Source: Lepidurus packardi
Taxonomy: Eukaryota > Arthropoda > Branchiopoda > Notostraca > Triopsidae
Assembly: GCA_023053545.1 (NCBI GenBank)
Contig: JAKZAN010000004.1
Location: 2,852,001 to 2,916,000, forward strand
Direction of reading: 5' to 3'
DNA length: 64,000 bases
Shown here: in pieces, positions 20,781 through 31,633 of the stretch
How positions within the stretch are numbered: position 1 is the first letter of the stretch
Layout of the letters: each line of letters begins with the position of its first letter
The notes under the pieces: model-generated
The model's input: only the letters and a program-made list of their open reading frames with translations
Database searches by the model: none
What the model was told of the DNA's origin: nothing
Translations under genes and position numbers: made by a program

Positions 20781-23700
20781 CAGAGCTGCATTGCGCTCGT
20801 TTTTCAACGAGCGCACTCGCTCGCGCGCTCTTTTACAATATGGCGAGCGGCGCTCGCTCACGCTCGCAAATTTTTAAGAAGAGCGCGCTCGCGCTCACGC
20901 TCGCGCTCGCGCTCGCGTATTTTTTTTTCAAATGATATTCGTATTATTAGTTGTAAAAATATATTGCTTTTATTTGTTTATTATTTACAAGCTTTACTAA
21001 TTTGTTTATAAACATTGTTGAATACAATTATCTTAATAGCTCTTAAATAATGTTTATTGAGTTATACTTGTAAAGTTTTTTAATGAGGGAATAATTAAGG
21101 AGGCTTCTCCAATTCTGGTGAATTTTAATTTTTCATACTTCCCTTTTCTTTTTTTAGCTGTCACAGCGTCCAGTAATTATTGGTAATAAACTGTTAAAAA
21201 GGAACTGATTTACGTTATTGCCATAATTTCTTCATAAAACTTTGTTCAACCTGAATATTGCGGTGCCGTCTACATTCACGTGTTTGCGTTTGTTTTCTTC
21301 TCCAAGAAAGAAAAACGATTGGATCTGCAATATACAGAAACTGATTAAAGTTGCACTCGTTTAACAAACTCATCTTTAGTTTCATTCAATTGTTCTATTG
21401 AATATAATGGTTGAAAGATACGTTTTAACCAGCCCTTTAAAGGACTAGCAAGCGGACATCAATATGAGGACAATAGTTGAAACTGATATCTTAAGAACAA
21501 TTTGTCAATTGAAAGAAAGGTATAAAAGTAAGAACAGATTACTCACGAACACAGAATTTCCTTAAAAGAAGATGCGACGGGCGTAAATGCCAAGCATGAG
21601 CTAAACAAAAACATAGGGTACGACAAAGGGTCAAACATTCTAGGTTTTGTATTAGAACCAATTGCACTTACATGAGCAAACAATATAGTCTCTAATTAAG
21701 ACGCCAATTGCACTAATGCACACGCAAAATTTTTCAGATTAAAAACTTATTGCACTTCAAAACGCACAAACAAGACTGTTTAGAATTAAAAATCAAACAT
21801 ACTTCAACGCAGAACAAAAATTAACCAATATAGTATTGATCCCCACAACGTTTTCTTTCGGCATCTGATGTTTAGTTAAATGTTAGAACAGTTCGAAAAT
21901 TGCACTTGTAGCACGCAAAATCCAGCGGCCAGAGCGATTAATAGGCTGGGCCCTATAGGCCTACGAAAATTTCCGGTTACGCCAACCAAATCGGTAAAAA
22001 ACTGGAGAAATTAAAGATGATCGTGGCATTGCGAAGATAAACTGCCTCTGTCTACTGCAAGCAGAAGTCATTTTGAACACTTATTCAAAGAACTTATTTG
22101 AATATGAATATAATTTTGTCAATGGTCCCATTTCCTATCTACGCTTCATTTCCCACCGGTTGACAAACTCGTAGGGTGTCTCAAGCATTGAAGATCGAAC
22201 TAATAAGGGAAGTGCGTATTCCCATTTCTAAATTATTTCGGTGGTTGAAGTTTCCAATTTCTGTAGCATTTATCGTTTATCTTCATAAACGTAATCTTTT
22301 CAAATTTATCGTCAGAAAGGCTTGACCTTTTTGGCGTGAAAATTAATCCTGCCGTACTAAACAGTCGTTCACACGCTGCAGAGGAGGGCAAGGCTGCGTT
22401 GTACTCACTACATGAAACCATAGCCAAGTTATTAAAAAATAGAAATAAAGATACGTGGTACGCATAAACTTACATGAAAATTTCTCTGATGGTCGGAAAA
22501 CGATTAAGCTGGCTGAAATCTGAAAACTGCTCCGTAATTTCTTCCGCTAAGTATTTGTCGACTTCTTCAAGTTCGATGGTTGTCCTTTTACGGAACCCAT
22601 CAAAAAGTTTCATCTTTTTCCTACGGGATGGGCTTACGGATTCGTCACTAACATTACTCCCATCTTCTGGGTCGCTTACAAATGTTCTGGGAAAATCGGT
22701 AAAACTGAATGATGAGTTATTTGTGAATGTTAAGTAAGTTCGACAAACTCACCTGTCAGAGGATTTTCTTCTGTTAACTTCTTCCCGAAAGCGACTTACA
22801 TCATCGGCCCTTTGATCCACGTCGTCGATCCAGAGGCTTTTAAAATGCGGATCACAAATGGAGGCCAGTCGCAAATACGGATCATTGAATAGGTGACCAA
22901 AACGATTTCTTATCGCAGTAATCAGAGTGGTTACTAAAACATTGCAATGGCAAATGCTGGAATCCCGGGTACATTCCCTAAGTTTTTCCAGTATTATACA
23001 AAGTGTCGGAAGGACGCAGCTAGCAGACATGTGCTCTTCGTGTTGAAAAACGTCGAGTGCTTCGGACAATGGTTGTAAAATTTTTATCATCTCTTTCAGA
23101 AGCTCTTCTTCTTGAGGTCTCAGAACAGGAACACCTTCTCGCGTAAAGACTTCCTTCACTGCATCGTTTTTATGGGTTATGAAATGCTTTACCCTTAGAA
23201 GGGCATCGTAATACGAATTCCATCTTGTTTTGTTGGGAATAACGAACATCATTCCAAGTTTTTCTCTAATGAAATCTGCCGAACAAGTGCTACGCGACTG
23301 CGCATTCCATACTGCCTGTAGTTTTCCGTCAAGCGCACGCTTCATTTTCTTGAATAACGGATTGGTTATCTTGCCAACGTCTGTCGTGGCTATCAGATTT
23401 AGCAGATGGCAGTTACATCTCATGTGACGAGGCAATACTAAAGATTCGTCTTCCAAGATTTCGTCTGAACCAGTTGGATCATATTCAGTAGGATTGCTTT
23501 GAGCTTCCCTGGACAGAATTTCTGTTAGGTTGATGAATAAGGCTGGATCCGTTTCCTCTTCTTCTTCTTCTTTATCTTCCGTGTTATTTTTTTCGGGAAT
23601 CTTTTGAGCTTTATCGTACTGTCCTTCTCCAAATACTCGAAAGCTCTTAATGAAATTGGAGCCGTTATCAGTGATGGTACACTTCACCTTCCCCGCAATG

Positions 23701-25238
23701 CTAAATTCGTTGTGTAAAGCGTCGATGGCACGGGCCAATACGTCGTAGGTATGTTTACCTATTACTCGTCGGAGGCCCAAGCACGCACTGCGTCTCGTTA
23801 AGTCGTCCCCTACCCAGTGCACAGTCATTCCCAAAAAACTTCTGTTATGGGAAGACCAGCAGTCGGCCGTCGTGCACACATACTTTGCCTCCTTCAAAGA
23901 CGATATCAAAAGTTGTTTCCTGGCAAGATACTGCTTGGTAATTAAGTCGCTATAAAAATTCCGACCCTTGATTTGTAGGTCTCCGATGAAGGGCTTAAGA
24001 AGCGATTGAAATGCAGGCTTACAGACAACATTGATGGGATTTATATCCTGGATAATGTAGTCCTGAAAAAGAAAATACTTCATTTGACTAACATATGCTT
24101 CAGGTTTAAATAAAAAAGGTTACGAACTACGATCAAATCGTCCAAGAATGCTTGTGATACTGGCCGCTTCTTCAAGCTAGAGAAGGACTCAAGTGTGCTT
24201 TGCGTTGAATTCTTGACGGCGACAGTCCTTTCGGTTTCACTTGGTCGTTCCGAGCAGGCTTCCATGAAGTTCTTCAGATTTTCCTTTGTATGTCTTGTCT
24301 AATATAAAAGCAACAGTTTTAATAGGAAGTACGTAAATAAGCAAAAATTTATAATCCGTTGATTATAGTCTTACCTGAATATGTCTTTTGAGATTGTACA
24401 GAGAGTTGTTGCTAACACAGAGGGGCTTTGCGCCCCAAGAACAGTGTCCAATTGCACAGCGGTATAAGGACAAGGACGGATTATTAGTATGTGCGCCTTG
24501 AAAGACAAAAAAATTTTGCGGGACGTAAACTCTTTTAACTTTGGACGGCTCAGGCTTGGATGCACAATCCTTAAACAAAGTTGGTGCAGCTACATCCACT
24601 ACGCAATTCGAAATAGATGAATCTGGACTAGCATTCCTGGTTGTATTCGGTTCTGCAGTCGGCGCGGAATTCGCTGATGAATTAAGTGCTGAAATTCCTG
24701 TTACATTCGCCATGACGCACTAAGAAAACAAAACCAGTAATAACTACAGTTAACATTACAAGTCATGAACTATAAATGAAATGCAAGTAATAATTAATAT
24801 CTTACTTTATGATCGATGTACAGAAGTGTAAAGTAAATAAAGGTAGCCAAACGAGACGCAATTGGTGCAGCAGTGTATTTTTTTAATAACAAGACGACAG
24901 GTTTAACTGTCGAATAAGCTGTGACAACGGAGGTTAGTAGTGGTGAATGTGGGTAGGTGGCTGTCCTGGGCTTGGTCTGTTTTACAGTGGCGTCAATTTT
25001 GAAAATTTTAGAGGTTTTATTTAGTGTTGATTTTTTAAAGAAACGGCTGCATTGTACGGACGATGTAGTATGCGCAACAACCGCATGATGGCGCCACTAT
25101 CGCGAGCGAGCGCTCGTTTGCTTTGCGCTCGCGCTCGCGCTCGCGCTCATTCCAAACGAGCACTCGCGCTCATCGCTCGCGAAATTTTGATCGCGCTCGC
25201 GAGTGCGCTCGAATTCGAGCGCGCTCGCGACAGCTCTG
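20781..25238 (-). mobile_element. hAT DNA transposon, apparently intact
   Basis: 4458 bp with ends CAGAGCTG and CAGCTCTG, flanked by perfect 8-bp target duplications AGAAGGGC (20773-20780 and 25239-25246). Both subterminal regions (20790-20925 and 25090-25230) are dense in CGCTCG/GCGAGCG words in both orientations, likely transposase-binding sites. A five-exon minus-strand transposase gene occupies 22233-24713. About 1.45 kb of AT-rich noncoding DNA follows the gene (20930-22232) and about 0.5 kb precedes it. Matching TSDs, matching termini and an unbroken reading frame suggest a young, possibly autonomous copy. Confidence 0.93.
22233..24713 (-). CDS. hAT transposase (five exons)
   Basis: Exons read as 24713-24375, 24298-~24128, 24062-22753, 22686-22474 and 22407-22233. 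Summed length is 2208 bp, 735 aa, in frame throughout; only the second donor is uncertain by a few bases. Exon 1 encodes a BED-type zinc finger (CAIGHCSW...LKRHIQ). Exon 3 encodes the hAT catalytic core with VCTTADCWSSHNRSFLGM and TITDNGSNFIKSF. Exon 5 encodes the dimerisation region LPSSAACERLFSTAGLIF. Flanking terminal repeats and TSDs agree. The protein excises and reinserts the element as a dimer or oligomer in the nucleus. Confidence 0.9.
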
Positions 25239-25246
25239 AGAAGGGC

Positions 25247-28200
25247 CTATTGACTTAACTTGGCTAGCACTTCCTAGACTTTTCGTAGAACAGCCTCCAA
25301 TACCCTATATAGGAGATTATCTCTTGCGGATATATAAAGTGGAATCAGCATAGGCAAAAGATGTAATTCTTCGCCAGCGCTCACGCAATCTACGCAAGCT
25401 CTTGTAAAAGTAGCCAAGTAAAACAAGTTCCTTTAACTATAATCTAAAAAGCCCAACACTTTCATTGTCTTTTCATTTTAATTCTTGCGATCAAAATAAA
25501 TGTCCTTCACTTTTGCTTCTTTCGTTCTTCACGACCTTCCCATACCAATACCGCGAAAATAGGGGGTGGAGGATACTTGGAAGACTTTTGACCGACTTCT
25601 GCAAACAATCTACGTCTATTCTCTCTGTCGTGTCAATAAACGGCGAAAACGGACCACATTTCGAGTTTTTATTTCAGAGTGGTAAATATTTTGAGAATTT
25701 TACTCACTTCTGTTGGGTTTTCATCTGTACTTCTTTTTGGTGGGCCATATCAAATCCAAACTGGGCTCATTTATTCTAGTTTTTTTCCAAATGAAGTCCA
25801 AATAAAGGTGAAAAAGACGCCCAATCCTTCTCCATGAGTTCAATAAACATCTCGTTCCGAACCTGAATTAAATTTTAGCCATCGATTAAGCTTTCCAATT
25901 CTTGAGATTGTTTCAAGTTCTAAGAACATTGGTTAATTTCCATTAAACCCCGTGTAGACACCCTAATTCTCATTAACTGAAGCGCAAGTTGACAAATAAG
26001 CACATTTCGCAAACCTCGGAAAAAGTTGTACCCAGGTAGACTACGTTTGAAAAAATAAATACTGTGGTAGTAGGATGAGTCACGTACGAGAGCTAGAAAA
26101 GGCAAGTCGTGTACCAGAGTGCGAACAGTAAAGTCGAGTTTTTACTTTTGATCCGTGATTACTTTAACCCTGTGTAACGAGTGAATTTGCTTGCCATACA
26201 GAATAAAGACACTTAGCCTATATTAATACAACATTAACCCATGCTTATAGAAGCTGCTTATTCTTCGAAGTCGGTAAGTTAGCTCACCGTGTATTCCCTT
26301 CCTGTCTTTTCTTCCCACGTTCCGACGGTCCACGAAAACCAAAAGCTCATAACTCCCGATCGAATTTGACAGGAAGTAGCAACGTCTACAAAATCTTTTC
26401 TAACTATTTTGAGATTTTTCCTTATTTTTGCTAGTGCCCGCATCTGCTCATTGCTTTTACACTTCTTACCAGTTTTGCAAATTTGGCTATAATAAGATTA
26501 TTAGCTTTTATACGAAGAATGTAATGTTATGTGGCTTAAAACATAGCGTTGCATAGAAGGCGGAAGACACTAGATAGCCGACGGTGTTCCTCCATACGTA
26601 GTAGTGTAAAGAACAATCCCTACACAATTATAGCTGACCACGTACAGCTCACTTCCAAGATGCCAAAAATCAAGTATCAGATCAGACTTCCGACTTCTCT
26701 TTTCTCTTTCATTCACACCGTTTACTTCTGACTGTACATTTCCTTTTGTATATTGTTTAGCCATTCTGCACATTCCGATCAAACGTTTTATAAACGTTCC
26801 TCTTCTTCTTCGGGTCCAATGGCCCTTGAGGTCTCACGCGCGTTCTCTTGTTAATATAATCGAATCCGCCAAGCACCCAGTCTTGATTAGACGCTGATGT
26901 AGATTACTGACCAATTTAACCGAAGAATAGTTTGAATAAACTTGCAGGATCTTACCGTTGTGCCAAGACCAAATCCACTCGGCCCAAACAATCAAAACAA
27001 TCTTATTTTGCCCAAAACAGTTTCCTACAGTAGTATTCCTTAATTATGCTACCCTTGGCGTAAGCTGATCACTTCCTTGACTTGCTGTATACAGCCTCCA
27101 ATTCTCTAGAGATTACCTCAGGCGGATAAAAACTTTTTGGATTCAGGATAGGTACAAGCACAGATTTCTTCGAGCAATCACACAATCTACTCGAGGTCTT
27201 GTAAAAAGTAGTCTAGTAAAACAAGTTCCTTTAACAAATCTAAACGCCCTACATTTGTCATTGTAATTCTTGTGATCTAAGGCAAGCGTCATGTAGCTCA
27301 TTTATAAGTTAATCATGGTTGCTGCCTGACTTTGATAATTAGCTATAATGCAGCAGTCCAAACGAACCGCTGGTCTATTCAGTAAAGCACAACACAGGAA
27401 CCTTTTTTCCCAAAACCATTGTTTAAGCAAATATAAACTGACTGTATTCGAAACCGTAGGAGCTTATATACGGGTAGTTCAGGACGCAAATATAGAAAGT
27501 ACAATACAACAATAAGTCGTCCGAGTGCGGTCAATCAACAGTACAAGTACAAGTAGAATAAGGTCAGATCACAGACTTACGTCAAATACCAAACAGAATC
27601 CCCCAACACCAAGGTTAATTAATACGAATACACATCCTTACACAAATACAAGATTCCCTTTCTTTCCGGGGCATACATTTATCAAGGATACGATCATACG
27701 CTTTGAAACTCTCGATATGGCCGTCACGAAAAAAATGCTTTCCTATTTTAGAGCTCCGGAAATTCTATGGGTCAAAGTAATATTCGTTACACCATAAGTA
27801 ATAAGTTTACCAGTCATACTTGGTGTCTTACAAGAAGAATGGAACGAAGAAAAAAGTCAGCAGCAGCATCATACGTTCCCAAAGAAAAGTTTCGAACTTC
27901 TCGTCCTTCATTTTTTGTATTTAAGGTTTTTATTTTTTACTTAAGGTATTAATTAAAAGCATAATTCGAGCAATGGTCTTCTTAGTTAAAACTTGTTACT
28001 AAACAACAAAGGATGAGGCTGTTGGGGTAACATTCAACTTTCACTGTACGTTTTTAGTCATATCAATATCCATTCCGTTTTATTTCTCAGTTGTCAAAAA
28101 CCATACTGAACACATAATATTTATTCTTTTGGTTCTAAGCACCCTCGGGCGTCAGCCGCGGCAAAGCATGGGGAGAAAAATACAGATCACGTGCAACACT

Positions 28201-28264
28201 GTTGGTTTATGTGTTTTGCTGCTTTTAAGCCAACTCCTACAACATGCCTAAACCCGCTTTTATG
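25247..28264. other. Repeat-rich intergenic DNA, no gene seen
   Basis: 25258-25510 and 27060-27290 are diverged copies of one another (shared CAGCCTCCAAT, AAAACAAGTTCCTTTAAC, TGTAATTCTTG-like words). 26285-26445 is a third copy of the dispersed repeat at 19875 and 20215. No ORF here has a recognisable domain. Confidence 0.6.
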
Positions 28265-28423
28265 CGAGTTGCCGCGGATTGCCGCGGTCTGGAAAAACTG
28301 GAAAGATGGGGTTGCAATAGCTTAACGTGACGGTCCAGAGCCTCCTGAACGGCCTCGAGCCGGGCCTCGGCGCGTCGCCCAGTCTCCTGGAGGGTTTCCT
28401 CCATCTCCCCCAACCTTGGTTTC
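28265..28423 (-). other. GC-rich coding-like stretch after the poly(A)
   Basis: On the minus strand this reads as an open stretch with EMEETLQETGRRAEARLEAV, continuing as a predicted coiled coil and ending at a stop near 28265. GC-rich codon use matches the Gypsy gag/pol rather than the AT-rich DNA beyond it. It is probably a further retroelement segment resuming after the inserted viral-like part. Confidence 0.45.
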
Positions 28424-28446
28424 TTTTTTTTTTTTTTTTTTTTTTT
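28424..28446 (-). other. Poly(A) tract ending the viral-like segment
   Basis: Twenty-three consecutive T on the plus strand (A on the coding strand), 176 nt after the stop of the nucleoprotein-like ORF. The coding-strand sequence just before it reads GATGAGTAGTATAAATC. It looks like the tail of a reverse-transcribed mRNA, internal to a larger retroelement-derived block. Confidence 0.7.
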
Positions 28447-28622
28447 GATTTATACTACTCATCGTCGTCCTCGTGATCGGGATTGTAAAGATGAGCCATA
28501 ACCGCGTTTTTAACTAAAGGAAATTTTATTGGTGGTTGTAAGGGTGGATTAGCACCTGCCTAACAGGTTCCCGTAGGTTCTTTTACCCCCATTACATAGT
28601 TCTCTCACCTTATTTTAACCCC

Positions 28623-29945
28623 TCATGAAATATCCTTTCCATCAACACTGATCATCTCGTCATTGTAAGTCAGTGATGCACGTGCGTCGAGCGTGTCACC
28701 GTCTGCAGCTAGTGCGGCTCGGTGTTCCAAATACTTATCGATTAAATTCTGAACGATTGTCCTTTGCCACCCAATATCATTGAAATCCATGAAAGTCCTT
28801 GATTCCGCCAGGGATGATTTACCCAGAATTTTGATACAAACCATTGATCCCACCTTCGCCAATTTTGGGAACTTGGTCGCAGCTACCTCATTTCGCTCCC
28901 TCATTGTACCGAAGCCCCCATAAGGATCAATCTTGTTATCAGGAAGAGTTAGCTTGTCAAGGACGACCATAAATGATGCCCATTCATCTGGAAACAGTCC
29001 ATTAATTTTCTTCCAGGGAAAATCTCGGACACCTTTCATGGCCTCCAATAAGGTTATCACACTTGTCATTCCAAAGAACTTACACTGGTTCACCAGATTC
29101 CTCAGCCCGAGAATTTCAGGTGGTGATGATCTAATTAGTTCTTCTATAGCATCACGCATGTAGAGTCTTGATTTTCCCTGACTAGTATGAGCGTAAATGG
29201 TTGAAAATACAGTGGGATCAGCAGGCCATGGAATGTCCGCCCTCGTGAGGTTACACTGGGATACGTATTTGTCGAATTTTTTACGATTGGAAGAGCCTGA
29301 ATAAATCAGTGCGTACCACAGGTAGAAGGTGGATGGTTTCACCCACAGTATTTTCGTTATACGTTGATGAGCCGTGGATGTTATAGTAAACACTGTGATG
29401 TGGTTCAATATTTCAGCAAGAGGGATAGCTGTTCCCAGCACGGCATCTATATCAGCATAGGTTCCACAGTCTAGGGCTAAATCAGAGTCAGGGGGAGTCC
29501 TTTCCGCTGCAGATTTGCGGGAGTTATTGAGGATCATTAATGCCAGGTCAGAGGAGATGTTAGTCGGGATGGTTTTTCCGTTAAGTGCTCTGACTCCGTT
29601 CTTTATGGCATTGAACATCTTAGTGATATATTCACGAGCTGCTGCTTGTGACAAATACACCATTCGGTCGTAGTGAACAGGCCCGGTGTGCTCATAGAAC
29701 CAGGCTACAGCAAGTTCTGCCTCAAGAGGGGATGCCCCATATGTATACACACAGTTAAGCCATGTATAGAATGCCAACGCAAGAGTCTGGTACAACGTTG
29801 TCATCTCCGTAAAATCATCAAGACCAAGATGGTAGAGCGCAAATGGTGTTTGGATAGCTTCTCCAACTATCATTCGTCGAAAATGTTGCGCCTTAGTGAT
29901 CTGTACAGTTGCCCAACGCCCGGGCGTGTACCCTGTTTCATCCAC
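28623..29945 (-). CDS. Candidate endogenous RNA-virus nucleoprotein-like ORF
   Basis: Intact 440-aa ORF directly downstream of a truncated Gypsy pol and in a different frame. It has no retroelement motif, no zinc finger, no signal peptide and no membrane segment. It is a mainly helical, globular-looking protein with an acidic C-terminal tail. Length, composition and the poly(A) about 180 nt after its stop resemble a monocistronic mRNA of an arthropod negative-strand RNA virus nucleoprotein (mononegavirus, perhaps chuvirus-like). That family call is an inference from general appearance; no diagnostic motif was verified. It could instead be an unknown accessory protein of the retroelement. Having no internal stop while the neighbouring gag and pol each have one is notable. 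Confidence 0.45.
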   Translation of the reverse strand: MDETGYTPGRWATVQITKAQHFRRMIVGEAIQTPFALYHLGLDDFTEMTTLYQTLALAFYTWLNCVYTYGASPLEAELAVAWFYEHTGPVHYDRMVYLSQAAAREYITKMFNAIKNGVRALNGKTIPTNISSDLALMILNNSRKSAAERTPPDSDLALDCGTYADIDAVLGTAIPLAEILNHITVFTITSTAHQRITKILWVKPSTFYLWYALIYSGSSNRKKFDKYVSQCNLTRADIPWPADPTVFSTIYAHTSQGKSRLYMRDAIEELIRSSPPEILGLRNLVNQCKFFGMTSVITLLEAMKGVRDFPWKKINGLFPDEWASFMVVLDKLTLPDNKIDPYGGFGTMRERNEVAATKFPKLAKVGSMVCIKILGKSSLAESRTFMDFNDIGWQRTIVQNLIDKYLEHRAALAADGDTLDARASLTYNDEMISVDGKDIS

Positions 29946-29947
29946 TT

Positions 29948-31504
29948 CTACGCCCTCTCGTTCATCGTGTATTGGGCGACTTTACGTTTTTCTGTAGCTT
30001 TTGGGTTAACTGTCTCCAAGATGGTGATAAGCCTTTCCCATCTGGGATCTACCCGTTGCTCTTTTTCAACATCAGCTAAAAGTGTGTCAACTGCGTGAAC
30101 AGCAATCCCAAACACTACCGGGCCGTTGTCGTCGCCTTCTCCAGCTGGGGGGTCAACGGGGTTGCGTGACAGAGGGTCAGCATCATTATGAACCCTCCCA
30201 CTCCGATGTACGATTTGAAACTCGTATTCCATCAGAGCGAGGGCCCACCTAGCTAACCGCCCTGTGGACTCCCGTTTGGTCATTAGCCAACACAATGCGT
30301 GATGGTCTGTGACAGCTTTAAAAGGTTTACCCCAAACATACGGCCTAAATTTCTTTACGGCCCATACGAGAGCTAAGCATTCTTTCTCGGTGGTGGAATA
30401 ATTCCGTTCACTTTTATTAAGGAGCCGGCTCGCATAAGCGATAACCCGCTCTTCGCCCTCTTGGCGCTGTGCCAGAACCGCTCCTATGCCAAAATCACAT
30501 GCGTCAGGATGGATCTCAAATTCACCATCCAACTCTGGGTGAGCTAGAATAGGCGCCGAAACAAGAGCTTGCTTGAGGTCTTCAAAAGCAGACTGTTGCT
30601 CGACACCCCATGCAAATGGTGTATTTAATTTTGTAAGCCTGGAGAGAGGTTCGGCCCTAGCTGAAAAATCTTTCACGAATTTTCTGTAGTACGAGCATAG
30701 GCTCGTGAAACTACGAACCGCCGTAAGATTTGCCGGCGTTGGAAAGTCCGTGACGGCTGTTAATTTACTGTCATCCGGCCTAATACTCTCCTGGTCCTCT
30801 ATGTGCCCAAGCACCTGAACAGTTTCGCAGCCAAAGTGACATTTGCTGGGTTTTAACTTCAGTCCTGCTTTACCTAGACATGCCAAAATGGCGTCAACAT
30901 CGGCCACATGCTTCTCGAAGGTTTTGGAGAAAATAACGACATCATCAAGGTAGATTAGACAAATTTGCCACTTAAAACCTGCTAAAATAACGTCCATCAT
31001 CCTTTGAAAGGTGGCTGGAGCGTTACAAAGCCCAAATGGCATTTTCGTAAACTGGTATAGACCATCCGGTGTTATAAATGCCGTTTTCTCCCTGTCTTGG
31101 TCCTTTACTCCTACTTGCCAATAACCTGACATAAGGTCCAAGGTGCTGAAAAATTTCGAACCTTGCATGGAGTCCAATGCGTCATCCGTCCTGGGCAAGG
31201 GATAAACGTCCTTGATCGTGACGGAATTTAGCTTACGATAATCTACGCAAAAGCGCCAACTACCGTCTTTCTTCTTGACCAACACAACGGGGGAGGACCA
31301 TGGACTGTTTGATGGTTCTACCACCCCTGCTTCTATCATCTCCTCCACCTGCTGCCTAATCAGCTCTTTTTCCCTGTAGGCGCTGCGGTAGGGAACCTGC
31401 GAAACGGGATTTGCGTTACCCGTATCTATTCCATGTTCTACCACGTTGGACGCACCTAGATCCTCTGAACCCCTTGCAAAGCACATGCGATGCTTACTCA
31501 GCAC
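29948..31504 (-). CDS. Gypsy RT-RNase H (broken pol, no integrase)
   Basis: 518 codons from the first Met. The same frame is open upstream to the nonsense codon at 31634. RT motifs are in order: VLVKKKDGSWRFCVDYRKLN, LDLMSGYWQV, MPFGLCNAPATFQ and LIYLDDVVIFS (YLDD catalytic pair). RNase H follows, with an HPDACDFGIGAVL-type region and VTDHHALCWLM. The frame ends just after KRKVAQYTMN, where Gypsy elements normally run into the integrase zinc finger. Here an unrelated ORF starts within a few bases. Confidence 0.9.
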   Translation of the reverse strand: MLSKHRMCFARGSEDLGASNVVEHGIDTGNANPVSQVPYRSAYREKELIRQQVEEMIEAGVVEPSNSPWSSPVVLVKKKDGSWRFCVDYRKLNSVTIKDVYPLPRTDDALDSMQGSKFFSTLDLMSGYWQVGVKDQDREKTAFITPDGLYQFTKMPFGLCNAPATFQRMMDVILAGFKWQICLIYLDDVVIFSKTFEKHVADVDAILACLGKAGLKLKPSKCHFGCETVQVLGHIEDQESIRPDDSKLTAVTDFPTPANLTAVRSFTSLCSYYRKFVKDFSARAEPLSRLTKLNTPFAWGVEQQSAFEDLKQALVSAPILAHPELDGEFEIHPDACDFGIGAVLAQRQEGEERVIAYASRLLNKSERNYSTTEKECLALVWAVKKFRPYVWGKPFKAVTDHHALCWLMTKRESTGRLARWALALMEYEFQIVHRSGRVHNDADPLSRNPVDPPAGEGDDNGPVVFGIAVHAVDTLLADVEKEQRVDPRWERLITILETVNPKATEKRKVAQYTMNERA

Positions 31505-31633
31505 TTCTCTCAGCGCTTTCCTTTGATTATCGTCTAATCGATCAGATATACAGCTATCCAGGGTCTCGTCAGTAACTGCTCCTTTCTCTACTTCAACTGT
31601 GTGGGGTACCTGGTCTTCAACACTGCCTAAAAC

